This document shows, in pieces, positions 26,045-34,024 of a stretch of DNA of 64,000 nucleotides (positions are counted from its first letter, which is position 1; each line of letters opens with the position of its first letter). Source of the DNA: Hohaiivirga sp031546825 (GTDB lineage: Bacteria; Pseudomonadota; Alphaproteobacteria; Rhizobiales; Beijerinckiaceae); NCBI GenBank assembly GCA_031546825.1, contig JAVBJU010000004.1, forward strand, positions 1-64,000. Direction: 5' to 3'. The position numbers and the translations under genes are program-made. The notes beneath the pieces were generated by a model, which saw nothing but the letters and a program-made list of their open reading frames with translations, did no database searches and was not told where the DNA came from.

Positions 26045-26755
26045 ATGACTGCATTCGGTCTCACATGGATTGACTATGTTGCGCTGCTGATTTTTGGCGG
26101 CGCATGGTTTGGCTATAACCTCACCCTTGAGCGTGCGTCCGGCACGGGCGGTCTCAATCGTCAGATGGACCGCTTTCGTGTTAGCTGGATGCGACAGGTA
26201 GTGGTGCGCGAAAACCGCGTGGTGGACACCACCATTATGGCGTCATTGCAGAATGGCGCGGCCTTTTTTGCATCAACCTCGCTTTTCGCCATCGGCGGAG
26301 CGATGGCCCTTTTGCGTTCCACTGACGAAGTGCTCGGCATCATGGCTAATCTTCCGCTCGGTGAACCTGTGACCCGCATCGCCTGGGAGATCAAGGTCTT
26401 GGGTCTCGTCGTCATATTCGTCTATACGTTTTTCAAGTTCTCGTGGTCCTATCGCATCTTTAACTATGGTGCGATTTTGCTTGGTGCGATTCCGGTCATC
26501 AAACCGGCCCAAGCCACCGAAGCGGAGCTTAAAGAAGCCCATGAGGCCGCCGAGCGCGCTGCGCGGATGAATGCGGTTGCCGGGCGGCATTTCAATCGTG
26601 GGCAACGCGCGTTTTTCTTCGCGCTGGCTTATCTGAGCTGGCTCATTGGTGCTTATGCACTGATTGTTGCAACCGCCGCTGTCATGCTTGTGATGTGGCG
26701 TCGGCAATTCGCCTCTGAGGCGCTTGTGGCGTTAAGCACACATGAAAAGAAGTGA
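26045..26755 (+). CDS. DUF599 family membrane protein
   Basis: 236 residues. About four hydrophobic segments: roughly residues 8-25, 70-92, 112-155 and 195-222. It carries the DUF599 features W-x-GYN near the start, RMDRFR-like QMDRFRVSWM, SLQNGAAFFAS, and FFKFSWSYRIFNY. The function of the family is not known to me. It follows pccA by 84 bases on the same strand; a functional link is unproven. Confidence 0.85.
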   Translation: MTAFGLTWIDYVALLIFGGAWFGYNLTLERASGTGGLNRQMDRFRVSWMRQVVVRENRVVDTTIMASLQNGAAFFASTSLFAIGGAMALLRSTDEVLGIMANLPLGEPVTRIAWEIKVLGLVVIFVYTFFKFSWSYRIFNYGAILLGAIPVIKPAQATEAELKEAHEAAERAARMNAVAGRHFNRGQRAFFFALAYLSWLIGAYALIVATAAVMLVMWRRQFASEALVALSTHEKK

Positions 26756-26840
26756 CGGGCGTTCACCGGTACTCGCCTATTGACTCAGATGGATGCAGCT
26801 TGACAGGAACGCCCCGAAGGGATGTACTTTCTTTTCAAAT

Positions 26841-26869
26841 TTGACCGCCTGGACGATATTTTCTAACGG
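26841..26869 (+). promoter_or_regulatory. Predicted promoter of the LivJ-type gene
   Basis: TTGACC (26841-26846), 17 bases, TAACGG (26864-26869), 34 bases before the ATG. A second candidate, TTGACA (26800-26805) with TGTACT (26823-26828), lies just upstream. Confidence 0.5.
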
Positions 26870-26903
26870 TCTGCGACTACTTTTTAGCTTCTAGGGGAAA
26901 ATC

Positions 26904-28031
26904 ATGAAAGTTATGACACTGAAACGCCTGACCTGGACGCTGGCCGCGGCCGCTGCAATCGGGCTGACCGCGCCCGCCATCGCCGCAGACACCATCAAGA
27001 TTGCTTTTGCCGGTCCGATGACCGGTGCCGTCAAGCAATATGGCGACATGGTTCAGGAAGGTCTCAATACCGCGATCGAAATGATCAACGCCGCAGGCGG
27101 CATCAACGGCAAGAAGCTCGAAGCCGTGCTCTATGATGATGCTTGTGAGCCGAAGCAGGCACGCACCGTCGCTGACCGGATTGTCTCCGATGGCGTGAAG
27201 TTCGTGGTTGGCCATGTCTGCTCAGGCGCGACGCAGCCTGCCGCCGATATTTACGATGCGGAAGGCATCGTGATGGTGACGGCCTCGGCGACCGCGCCGG
27301 TGTTGACCGAAGCCAAACCACGCACCACCATTTTCCGGACCATCGGTCGTGATGATCAGCAGGGCCCGATTGCCGCCGATTACATCATCGCCAAGGGCAA
27401 GTGGAAAAACGTCGCCGTGCTGCATGACAAACAATCTTACGGCCAGGGCGTTGCCACTTCGGTCAAGAACGGGCTTGAGAAGGCCAAAATTCCGGTGGTG
27501 ATTTTTGAAGGCATCAATGCCGGTGAGAGTGATTATTCCGCCGTCATCACCAAGCTGAAATCCGCCAATGTCGATTTCGTCTATTACGGCGGTTATCACC
27601 CCGAACTCGGCCTGTTGCTGCGCCAGGCACGTGAGCAGGGGCTCAAGGTCACCTTCATGGGGCCGGAAGGCATCGCCAATACGGCGCTTGCTTCCATCGC
27701 CGGTCCGGCTGTCGAAGGCACGCTGATGACGCTTCCGGCTGATTTCTCTGCCGACGCCAACAATGCCAAAATCGTGCAAGCCTTCAAGGACAAGGGTCGT
27801 GACCCCTCCGGCACTTTTCAGATGCCTGCCTATACCGCGATGGTGGTGATTGCCGAGGCGATTAAGGGTGCCAAGACCGATGATCCGGCTAAGGTCGGGG
27901 AATACCTCCACGCCAACACCTTCGATACGCCAATTGGCAAGGTCGGCTTCGACAAAAAGGGTGATCTGACCAACTTCAAGTTCGTTGTTTACGAAAGCAA
28001 GAAGGACGGTTCGCGCGCTCCGGCACCGTAA
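26904..28031 (+). CDS. Branched-chain amino acid ABC transporter, substrate-binding protein (LivJ type)
   Basis: 375 residues with a signal peptide of about 27 residues (TAPAIA-ADT). The mature part is a type I periplasmic binding fold: IKIAFAGPMTGAVKQYG, a GGINGKKLE turn, the VVGHVCSGATQPAA ligand loop and YTAMVVIAEAIKGA. It delivers Leu/Ile/Val or a related amino acid or amide to the LivHMGF complex downstream. Ligand specificity cannot be read from sequence. A strong hairpin follows the stop, so it is probably made in excess over the membrane components. Confidence 0.9.
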   Translation: MKVMTLKRLTWTLAAAAAIGLTAPAIAADTIKIAFAGPMTGAVKQYGDMVQEGLNTAIEMINAAGGINGKKLEAVLYDDACEPKQARTVADRIVSDGVKFVVGHVCSGATQPAADIYDAEGIVMVTASATAPVLTEAKPRTTIFRTIGRDDQQGPIAADYIIAKGKWKNVAVLHDKQSYGQGVATSVKNGLEKAKIPVVIFEGINAGESDYSAVITKLKSANVDFVYYGGYHPELGLLLRQAREQGLKVTFMGPEGIANTALASIAGPAVEGTLMTLPADFSADANNAKIVQAFKDKGRDPSGTFQMPAYTAMVVIAEAIKGAKTDDPAKVGEYLHANTFDTPIGKVGFDKKGDLTNFKFVVYESKKDGSRAPAP

Positions 28032-28062
28032 TCGGCATCCGCTGATAGCATGATGGATGCAG

Positions 28063-28099
28063 GCCCGGAAAAGCGCGTGTTATCGCTTTCCGGGCTTGT
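28063..28099 (+). terminator. Terminator or attenuator between the LivJ-type gene and livH
   Basis: GCCCGGAAAAGCG (28063-28075) pairs with CGCTTTCCGGGC (28084-28095) with one bulged A, then TTGTT. It lies in the 298-base gap before livH and fits partial termination after the binding-protein gene. Confidence 0.65.
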
Positions 28100-28329
28100 T
28101 CATATGAGGGACGCGCTGCTGGTGTTTTAAAGTTTTATAACACAACGGCATTGTGTTCTTGATCGAGTGTTTTAAAGAGGGCGGTCGCAAAATTATGCTT
28201 CGTTTGCGAACGGGCGGGGCGATCGTCCCTCAAGAATAATATGTTCCAGGGTGGTAATTGACGCGTTCCGACGCGAGACTTTCCTGGTGCTTCATGGGCC
28301 GCGCCGTACGCCATGCGAGACAGGATACG

Positions 28330-29256
28330 ATGACAGATTTTCTTTCCCAATTCCTGCAACAGCTCATCAATGGCTTGAGCATCGGTGCCATCTACGCGCT
28401 GATCGCCATCGGCTACACGATGGTTTACGGCATCGTTGGCATGATCAATTTCGCCCACGGTGAAGTTTATATGATCGGTGCCTATATCGGGCTGGTGGTT
28501 ATCACAGCATTTGGTGCGGCCAGTGGCGTGCCGGTTCCTGTAGTGCTTGCCGGAGCGCTCATCTTTTCGGCTGCGGCCACAGGCATTTATGGCTATGCGG
28601 TTGAACAGATCGCCTACAAGCCCCTGCGTGGCGCTCCGCGCCTCGTGCCCCTGATTTCGGCGCTCGGCGTGTCCGTGTTCCTGCAAAACTATGTGGGGCT
28701 GGGGCAGGGTGCCTATGACCTCGCGGTGCCCAATCTCATGAGCGGTGACTGGTCGTTCAATCTGGGCAGCTCATTCACCGTAACTTTTTCCTATGCCCGC
28801 ATGCTCATTATCGTCGTTACGCTGGTGCTTATGGTTGGGCTGACGCTGTTCATTCGCCATTCGCGCCTTGGCCAAGCGTGCCGTGCCTGCTCGCAGGACA
28901 TGGCCATGGCCAATTTGCTCGGCATCGACACCAACAAGGTGATTTCCTTCACCTTCGTGCTGGGCGCTGTCTTGGCGTCGGTTGGCGGTGTTCTCATTGG
29001 GCAATCCACCGGCAAGATCAATCCCTTCATCGGCTTCATTGTTGGCATGAAGGCCTTCACCGCAGCAGTGCTCGGCGGTATTGGCTCCATTCCGGGGGCG
29101 ATGCTGGGCGGTTTCGTGCTGGGCTTGGCCGAGACGTTTTATCAGGGCTATTGGAGCCCGGATAACAAGGATGTGGTGTCGTTCGGTCTGCTCATCGTCG
29201 TGCTGCTGGTGATGCCCAACGGGCTGCTCGGCAAGAAAAGCATGGAGAAAGTTTGA
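28330..29256 (+). CDS. livH: Branched-chain amino acid ABC transporter permease LivH
   Basis: 308 residues from ATG 28330; upstream in-frame sequence is not coding-like. It shows LLNGLSIGAIYALIAIGYTMVYGI-type N terminus in short form (NGLSIGAIYALIAIGY), MINFAHGEVYM, and the cytoplasmic coupling segment QACRACSQDMAMANLLGID. About eight membrane helices. Inner membrane channel with LivM; the livM ATG overlaps its stop. Confidence 0.94.
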   Translation: MTDFLSQFLQQLINGLSIGAIYALIAIGYTMVYGIVGMINFAHGEVYMIGAYIGLVVITAFGAASGVPVPVVLAGALIFSAAATGIYGYAVEQIAYKPLRGAPRLVPLISALGVSVFLQNYVGLGQGAYDLAVPNLMSGDWSFNLGSSFTVTFSYARMLIIVVTLVLMVGLTLFIRHSRLGQACRACSQDMAMANLLGIDTNKVISFTFVLGAVLASVGGVLIGQSTGKINPFIGFIVGMKAFTAAVLGGIGSIPGAMLGGFVLGLAETFYQGYWSPDNKDVVSFGLLIVVLLVMPNGLLGKKSMEKV

Positions 29257-30560
29257 TGGCATCGCTCCAGAATTCCTCCTCGCCTTCCCCAATGGCGGCG
29301 AACGCCAAAAATGCAGCGATCTCGGCCCTTTTGGCGGCGTTGATGCTGATGCCGATTTTCGGCTGGCGTCTCGTGCCGCCCAAGCCGCCTGAGATCGCCC
29401 TGAAACTGAGCTATGACTGGCATATCATTCTGATCGGCGCGACCATCGTCTTCTTTTTTCAACTGGTTCGCCCCCATGTCATGGGCCGCATGGCCAACTT
29501 GGGTAGCGGAAGGTTTTCCTTGCCGGAACTGACACCGCGCCATCAGCAGCTTGTCATGGTTTTGCTTCTCGTTGGCGCTTTGGCCGTCATGTTGTTAGGC
29601 TCGCGTGCCGATATCTCCGTTGGTCAGCAGGCGATGATCTACGTGGTGCTGGCGCTCGGCCTCAATATCATCGTCGGCTTCGGCGGACTTCTCGCGCTTG
29701 GTTATGCGGGGTTTTATGCCATCGGCGCCTATACCTATGCGGTGCTCAACGTCCAGATGAATCAGGCGTCGTTCGGTGCCTTGCAGTTCTCGCTGAGCTT
29801 CTGGCAATGCCTGCCGCTTGCCGTGCTGATTACGGCATTTGCCGGTTTCATTCTTGGTTTGCCCGTTCTGAGATTACGCGGTGATTATCTTGCCATCGTC
29901 ACCCTTGGCTTCGGAGAGATCATCCGCATTCAGGCCATCAATTCTGATTTCTTCGGTGGCCCGGGTGGTATCAACGGCATCGGTAAACCGTCCGTATTCG
30001 GTTACGAAATGGCGCGCCGCTCCTCAGAGCCTGGCGTTCAGACGTTCCATGAACTGATGGGCTGGCGCTTCGACACCATCCATATGCAGTATTATCTTTA
30101 CATGATCGGCATCGTCTTCGCGATTGTCGCCGTGTTCATCGCCATCCGCCTGTCTCGGATGCCGCTTGGCCGGGCGCTGGAAGCGATGCGTGAGGACGAG
30201 ATTGCCTGTCGCTCGTTGGGCCTCAACCCCACGGCCCTGAAGCTCATTGCCTTCACTCTCGGTGCGGCTTTCGCAGGTGCCGCTGGGGCATTGTTTGCTG
30301 CCAAGCAGGGTAATATCAGCCCCGAGTCGTTTGGCTTTCTCGAATCTGTGCTTATTCTGGTAGCTGTGGTGGTCGGTGGCATGGGCTCGCTGGTCGGGGT
30401 GATTGTTGGCGGCATTCTGATTGCGGTGCTCGTCATGATGGGCTCCGGCTTTGCTGAATATCGCATGCTTTATTTCGGGGCGATCCTCGTCGTCATGATG
30501 ATCTGGCGGCCGCAAGGGCTGCTGCCGGTCGGGCGTCGCCATGTGAAGGTTAAATCATGA
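29256..30560 (+). CDS. livM: Branched-chain amino acid ABC transporter permease LivM
   Basis: 434 residues from ATG 29256 (TGATG overlap with livH). An N-terminal extension of about 100 residues with two or three extra helices precedes the core, as in LivM of E. coli. The core shows LALGLNIIVGFGGLLALGYAGFYAIGAY in part and ALEAMREDEIACRSLGLNP as the coupling helix. Pairs with LivH. Confidence 0.94.
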   Translation: MASLQNSSSPSPMAANAKNAAISALLAALMLMPIFGWRLVPPKPPEIALKLSYDWHIILIGATIVFFFQLVRPHVMGRMANLGSGRFSLPELTPRHQQLVMVLLLVGALAVMLLGSRADISVGQQAMIYVVLALGLNIIVGFGGLLALGYAGFYAIGAYTYAVLNVQMNQASFGALQFSLSFWQCLPLAVLITAFAGFILGLPVLRLRGDYLAIVTLGFGEIIRIQAINSDFFGGPGGINGIGKPSVFGYEMARRSSEPGVQTFHELMGWRFDTIHMQYYLYMIGIVFAIVAVFIAIRLSRMPLGRALEAMREDEIACRSLGLNPTALKLIAFTLGAAFAGAAGALFAAKQGNISPESFGFLESVLILVAVVVGGMGSLVGVIVGGILIAVLVMMGSGFAEYRMLYFGAILVVMMIWRPQGLLPVGRRHVKVKS

Positions 30561-31327
30561 GCCCGAAAGACGTTCTCAACGTAATTGATCTGCGCATGGA
30601 GTTCGGCGGCCTTGTGGCTGTCGACGGTATCTCGTTCATGGTCGGGGCGCAGGAAATCTTCGCTATCATCGGCCCGAACGGTGCCGGTAAAACCACCGTG
30701 TTCAACTGCATTTCCGGATTTTACAAACCCACATCCGGGCATATCACCTTTTCGGGGCAGGCCATTACCGGCCTGCCAAGCCACAAGGTGGCGCGCCGGG
30801 GCATCGTGCGCACCTTCCAGAACATTCGCCTGTTCAAGACCATGACGGCGTTGGAAAACCTTCTGGTGGCCCAGCATCAACAGGTTGACGGTAATTTCTT
30901 CTCGGGCCTTCTGACGCTGCCAGGCTACCGCCGCCGTGAGCGTGAGGCGCTTGATCGCGCCATGTTCTGGCTGGAACAGGTGGGGCTCGCCGAGTTTGCC
31001 AATCGCGAAGCGGGGACGCTGGCCTATGGCCATCAGCGGCGTCTCGAGATTGCCCGCTGTATGATCACTGAGCCGCGCCTGCTGCTGCTTGATGAGCCTG
31101 CAGCCGGTCTCAATCCGCAGGAAAAGGTTGAACTGCGCCACCTGATTGAGCGCCTGCGTCAGGAAAACCAGATTGCGGTTCTCCTGATTGAGCACGATAT
31201 GCGGCTTGTCATGGATGTTTCCGAACGGATTCTCGTTATGGAATATGGACGGCCGATTGCCACCGACACACCCGAGCGCATCCAGAAGGATGAGCGGGTC
31301 ATCAAAGCCTACCTGGGAGAAGACTGA
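30557..31327 (+). CDS. livG: Branched-chain amino acid ABC transporter ATP-binding protein LivG
   Basis: 256 residues, ATGA overlap with livM. Walker A GPNGAGKTT, Q-loop in FQNIRLF, Walker B LLLLDEPAAGL, and a signature region LAYGHQRRLEIARC in place of canonical LSGGQ, as is normal for LivG. The C-terminal MEYGRPIATDTPE is typical. Energises uptake with LivF. Confidence 0.95.
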   Translation: MSPKDVLNVIDLRMEFGGLVAVDGISFMVGAQEIFAIIGPNGAGKTTVFNCISGFYKPTSGHITFSGQAITGLPSHKVARRGIVRTFQNIRLFKTMTALENLLVAQHQQVDGNFFSGLLTLPGYRRREREALDRAMFWLEQVGLAEFANREAGTLAYGHQRRLEIARCMITEPRLLLLDEPAAGLNPQEKVELRHLIERLRQENQIAVLLIEHDMRLVMDVSERILVMEYGRPIATDTPERIQKDERVIKAYLGED

Positions 31328-32031
31328 TGCTTCAGCTCGAACAGGTTCACACCCGCTATGGTGCGGTCGAAGCGCTGCATGGGGTTTCCATCACGGTCAA
31401 TGAAGGCGAGATCGTTACGCTGATCGGCGGCAATGGCGCAGGTAAAACAACATTGCTGATGACAATCTGCGGCGCTCCACAGGCGTCATCCGGCAAGGTG
31501 TTGTTCGAAGGGCGCGATATCACCCATATCCCGACCCATCTGCGCATTCAGCAAGGCATTGCCGTTTCGCCGGAAGGGCGCCGCATTTTCTCCGAACTGA
31601 CCGTTTACGAGAACTTGCGCATGGGCGCGTTTTTCGCGTCCAAAGCCGAGATTGATGAGCGGATGGATTATGTGTTCGGTCTGTTTCCGCGCCTGCACGA
31701 GCGCATCGCCCAGCGTGGCGGCACCATGTCGGGCGGTGAGCAGCAGATGCTCGCCATTGGCCGTGCGCTGATGTCAAAGCCGCGCCTGCTGCTGCTCGAT
31801 GAGCCGACGCTCGGGCTTGCGCCAATGATCATCAACCAGATATTCGACATCATCCGCGCCATCCGTGAGCAGGGGGTGACGGTGTTTCTGGTGGAGCAGA
31901 ACGCCCATAAGGCGTTACAGGTGGCCGACCGCGCCTATGTGCTGGAAACCGGCTCCATCGTGCTGGCCGACACTGGCGCGAACCTCCTCAGCAATGACGC
32001 CGTGCGCAAGGCCTATCTCGGAGAATTGTGA
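31327..32031 (+). CDS. livF: Branched-chain amino acid ABC transporter ATP-binding protein LivF
   Basis: 234 residues, start overlapping the livG stop. Walker A GGNGAGKTT, signature MSGGEQQMLAIGRAL, Walker B LLLLDEPTLGL and H-loop region VEQNAHKAL are intact. Last gene of the Liv unit, convergent with the RpiR-type regulator three bases away, with no terminator visible between them. Confidence 0.95.
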   Translation: MLQLEQVHTRYGAVEALHGVSITVNEGEIVTLIGGNGAGKTTLLMTICGAPQASSGKVLFEGRDITHIPTHLRIQQGIAVSPEGRRIFSELTVYENLRMGAFFASKAEIDERMDYVFGLFPRLHERIAQRGGTMSGGEQQMLAIGRALMSKPRLLLLDEPTLGLAPMIINQIFDIIRAIREQGVTVFLVEQNAHKALQVADRAYVLETGSIVLADTGANLLSNDAVRKAYLGEL

Positions 32032-32034
32032 TCC

Positions 32035-32913
32035 TCACTCCTGATCGCGGGTGAGGAAAACGCTGAACTCCCGGAACAGCTTTTCCATATCCTTGAAGCG
32101 GCTGTTTTCTTCCGCTGTGCGTCCCGCCCCCATGCCCGAGACAATGGCTTCGAGCATGACGAGCATGGAAGCACGGCTCTTGAAGATCGTCTCCGCATCG
32201 GTGTGAACGAACAGGGTGTGCTTTGCGTAGCGCAACAGCGGGTTGCTGCGGCGATTGGTGATGAGAATGGTTTCCGCGCCGATATCATGGAAATGGTGCA
32301 TGGCGGCCATGACACTGGTGGGGTAGCGGTCGAAGCTGGTTGCCAGAAGCACCGAGGAGGCCGTGACGTCGATGATATCATGCGCCAGCCGGTCAGTTCC
32401 GCCCAACAGATGCACATCCGGGCGCTGGTATTTTGCCAGAAGATAGAAATAACCAAGCACCATCCGGCCCGTCGCCGCCGACATCAGGAACAGCGGACGT
32501 TTGCTGTTCGACACCAGTTCCATCACGGTGGCAAACGCAAAATCATCAATCTGGGTGAGTGTTTTTTGCAGGTTGTGCTGCCCGAGCGTCAGATGGCGGC
32601 GCAGCATGTCCGCCGGGCTATCGGTGCTCAGGTCGGTGCCTGCGCGCGCCTGGCGATCCAGCGGGGAATCGAAGTTTTGCGCAAGCTCGTCCTTGAGGGC
32701 GCGACTGAAACTGCGAAAATCCCCGTAGCCGAGGCGGCGGACGAAGCGCGTAACCGTTGCTTTGCTGACCGCACATACCAGGCTGATCTTCTCCAGATTA
32801 TCGAACGCAATCTGGGGATAGGTCTTCTCGAAATAAGCAGAGAGAATGCTCTCGCTTTCCGTCAGCTTTCCAATTTTTGCGATCCGGGCGAGGAGTGGTT
32901 CGTCGTCTGTCAT
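32035..32913 (-). CDS. MurR/RpiR-family transcriptional regulator
   Basis: 292 residues. N-terminal RpiR helix-turn-helix domain (about 1-80) with TESESILSAYFEKTYPQIAF and AVSKATVTRFVRRLGYGDFRSF. A C-terminal SIS domain (about 120-260) with LFLMSAATGRMVLGYF, LLATSFDRYP and ILITNRRSNPL normally binds a phosphosugar or related effector. Divergent from the hydrolase/DcuC-type pair. The 12-bp inverted repeat over that promoter is a likely binding site. Probably a local repressor and autoregulator. Confidence 0.92.
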   Translation of the reverse strand: MTDDEPLLARIAKIGKLTESESILSAYFEKTYPQIAFDNLEKISLVCAVSKATVTRFVRRLGYGDFRSFSRALKDELAQNFDSPLDRQARAGTDLSTDSPADMLRRHLTLGQHNLQKTLTQIDDFAFATVMELVSNSKRPLFLMSAATGRMVLGYFYLLAKYQRPDVHLLGGTDRLAHDIIDVTASSVLLATSFDRYPTSVMAAMHHFHDIGAETILITNRRSNPLLRYAKHTLFVHTDAETIFKSRASMLVMLEAIVSGMGAGRTAEENSRFKDMEKLFREFSVFLTRDQE

Positions 32914-33015
32914 GGCTCGATATCTATGGCGGTTGTCATCTTGTCTTATACGGCGATGGGGCGCTTTGTCGCTAATCGTTTCACGTTATCCCGGCGTGTG
33001 CGCCTGAAAGTAACA

Positions 33016-33044
33016 TTGACAGATTGGCGTGGTGAAGATAGTTT
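33016..33044 (+). promoter_or_regulatory. Predicted promoter of the hydrolase/DcuC-type pair
   Basis: TTGACA (33016-33021), 17 bases, TAGTTT (33039-33044). The -10 lies inside the left arm of the inverted repeat 33037-33081, so bound regulator would block RNA polymerase. The transcript would start near 33051, about 77 bases before the ATG. Confidence 0.6.
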
Positions 33045-33081
33045 TGTTTCATAAATTAGGCATTCGTGTAACAAAACTATC
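33037..33081. promoter_or_regulatory. Perfect 12-bp inverted repeat, probable RpiR operator
   Basis: GATAGTTTTGTT (33037-33048) and AACAAAACTATC (33070-33081) are exact inverse copies with a 21-base gap. The site lies in the divergent spacer and overlaps the predicted -10 of the rightward promoter. Symmetry, position and the divergent regulator gene all suggest an operator. Confidence 0.7.
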
Positions 33082-33127
33082 GGCGTGCTATCCCGCCCGA
33101 TAGCCGCCAGTCTTCGGCAGGATCATC

Positions 33128-33955
33128 ATGACGCTGAACAACGCCCAAAAAATCCCAGACCTCCCACCGTTGAAAACACTGGCGCTGGCCCATGGCAAGC
33201 TCTCCTATCGGGAACGCGGGAAGGGAGAGCCACTGGTTTTCCTCCATGGGTTGCTCGGCAGTTCAAAAGCCTGGGCGTTCCAGCTTGAAGACTTCTCCGA
33301 TCAATACTGTGTCGCGGCATGGGATGCTCCCGGTTATGGCGGTAGTGATCTGACTACGGTTTCCATTGATGCCTATGTGGTGGCCTTGGGCGCATTTCTC
33401 GACGAGTTGAGTGATGGGCCGGTCAATCTGGTGGGCCATTCCATGGGTGGCACGGTGGCGTCACGCTTCGCCGCGCTACATCCAGACAAGGTGCGTCGTC
33501 TGGTGCTGTCATGCACCCATCCCGGCTATGCCGAGCCTGAATCTGCTCCCATGTCGGAAAAATTTGAAAACCGGATGCGTGAGCTGCAAGAGATCGGAGC
33601 GGAAGAATACGGGCGGCGCAGGGCAAAAGACCTGCTGCCCTTCGAGGGTATTCCGGGCTTTGTGCTCAATCATGCGGCGCTGGTGGCGTCGGAAACGCGG
33701 GCGGAAGGGTTGCGGCGCGCAACGCGCATGTTGCAATTCGCTGACAACCGTCCGCTTCTGCCTAAGCTGTCCATGCCGGTGCTTATCCTGACCGGTGGCG
33801 CGGATAAAGTCGTGCAGCCGCGTCTCACCGCCGACCTGTTGGCGCTCACGCCTGCCATCGAGCACATCGAGATGCCGGGGCTCGCCCATGCGCCGTATTT
33901 CCAGGCCCCCGCGTATTACGACGGGCTCATTCGCGATTTTCTTTCTGTGAATTAG
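33128..33955 (+). CDS. Alpha/beta hydrolase
   Basis: 275 residues. LVFLHGLLGSSKAW oxyanion-hole strand, DAPGYGGSD, nucleophile elbow GHSMGG (Ser near 102), acid Asp in TGGADKVV and histidine in GLAHAPYFQAP make a complete triad. Members hydrolyse esters, lactones or C-C bonds, and the substrate is not deducible. It is followed after 69 bases by a DcuC-family carrier, so the natural reading is cleavage of an ester or lactone together with transport of a related acid. Confidence 0.9.
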   Translation: MTLNNAQKIPDLPPLKTLALAHGKLSYRERGKGEPLVFLHGLLGSSKAWAFQLEDFSDQYCVAAWDAPGYGGSDLTTVSIDAYVVALGAFLDELSDGPVNLVGHSMGGTVASRFAALHPDKVRRLVLSCTHPGYAEPESAPMSEKFENRMRELQEIGAEEYGRRRAKDLLPFEGIPGFVLNHAALVASETRAEGLRRATRMLQFADNRPLLPKLSMPVLILTGGADKVVQPRLTADLLALTPAIEHIEMPGLAHAPYFQAPAYYDGLIRDFLSVN

Positions 33956-34024
33956 AGCGTGAGGAAGCAGCAAAGCCTTCCTTTTGCATCAAATCACATC
34001 GCTCCCGCACCGCAGGAGGGGACC

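Noticed and set aside
26904..32031. The Liv-type importer as the sulfosugar uptake system
   Set aside because: All five proteins have branched-chain amino acid transporter features; sugar ABC importers use different binding protein and permease families, and a regulator module lies between.
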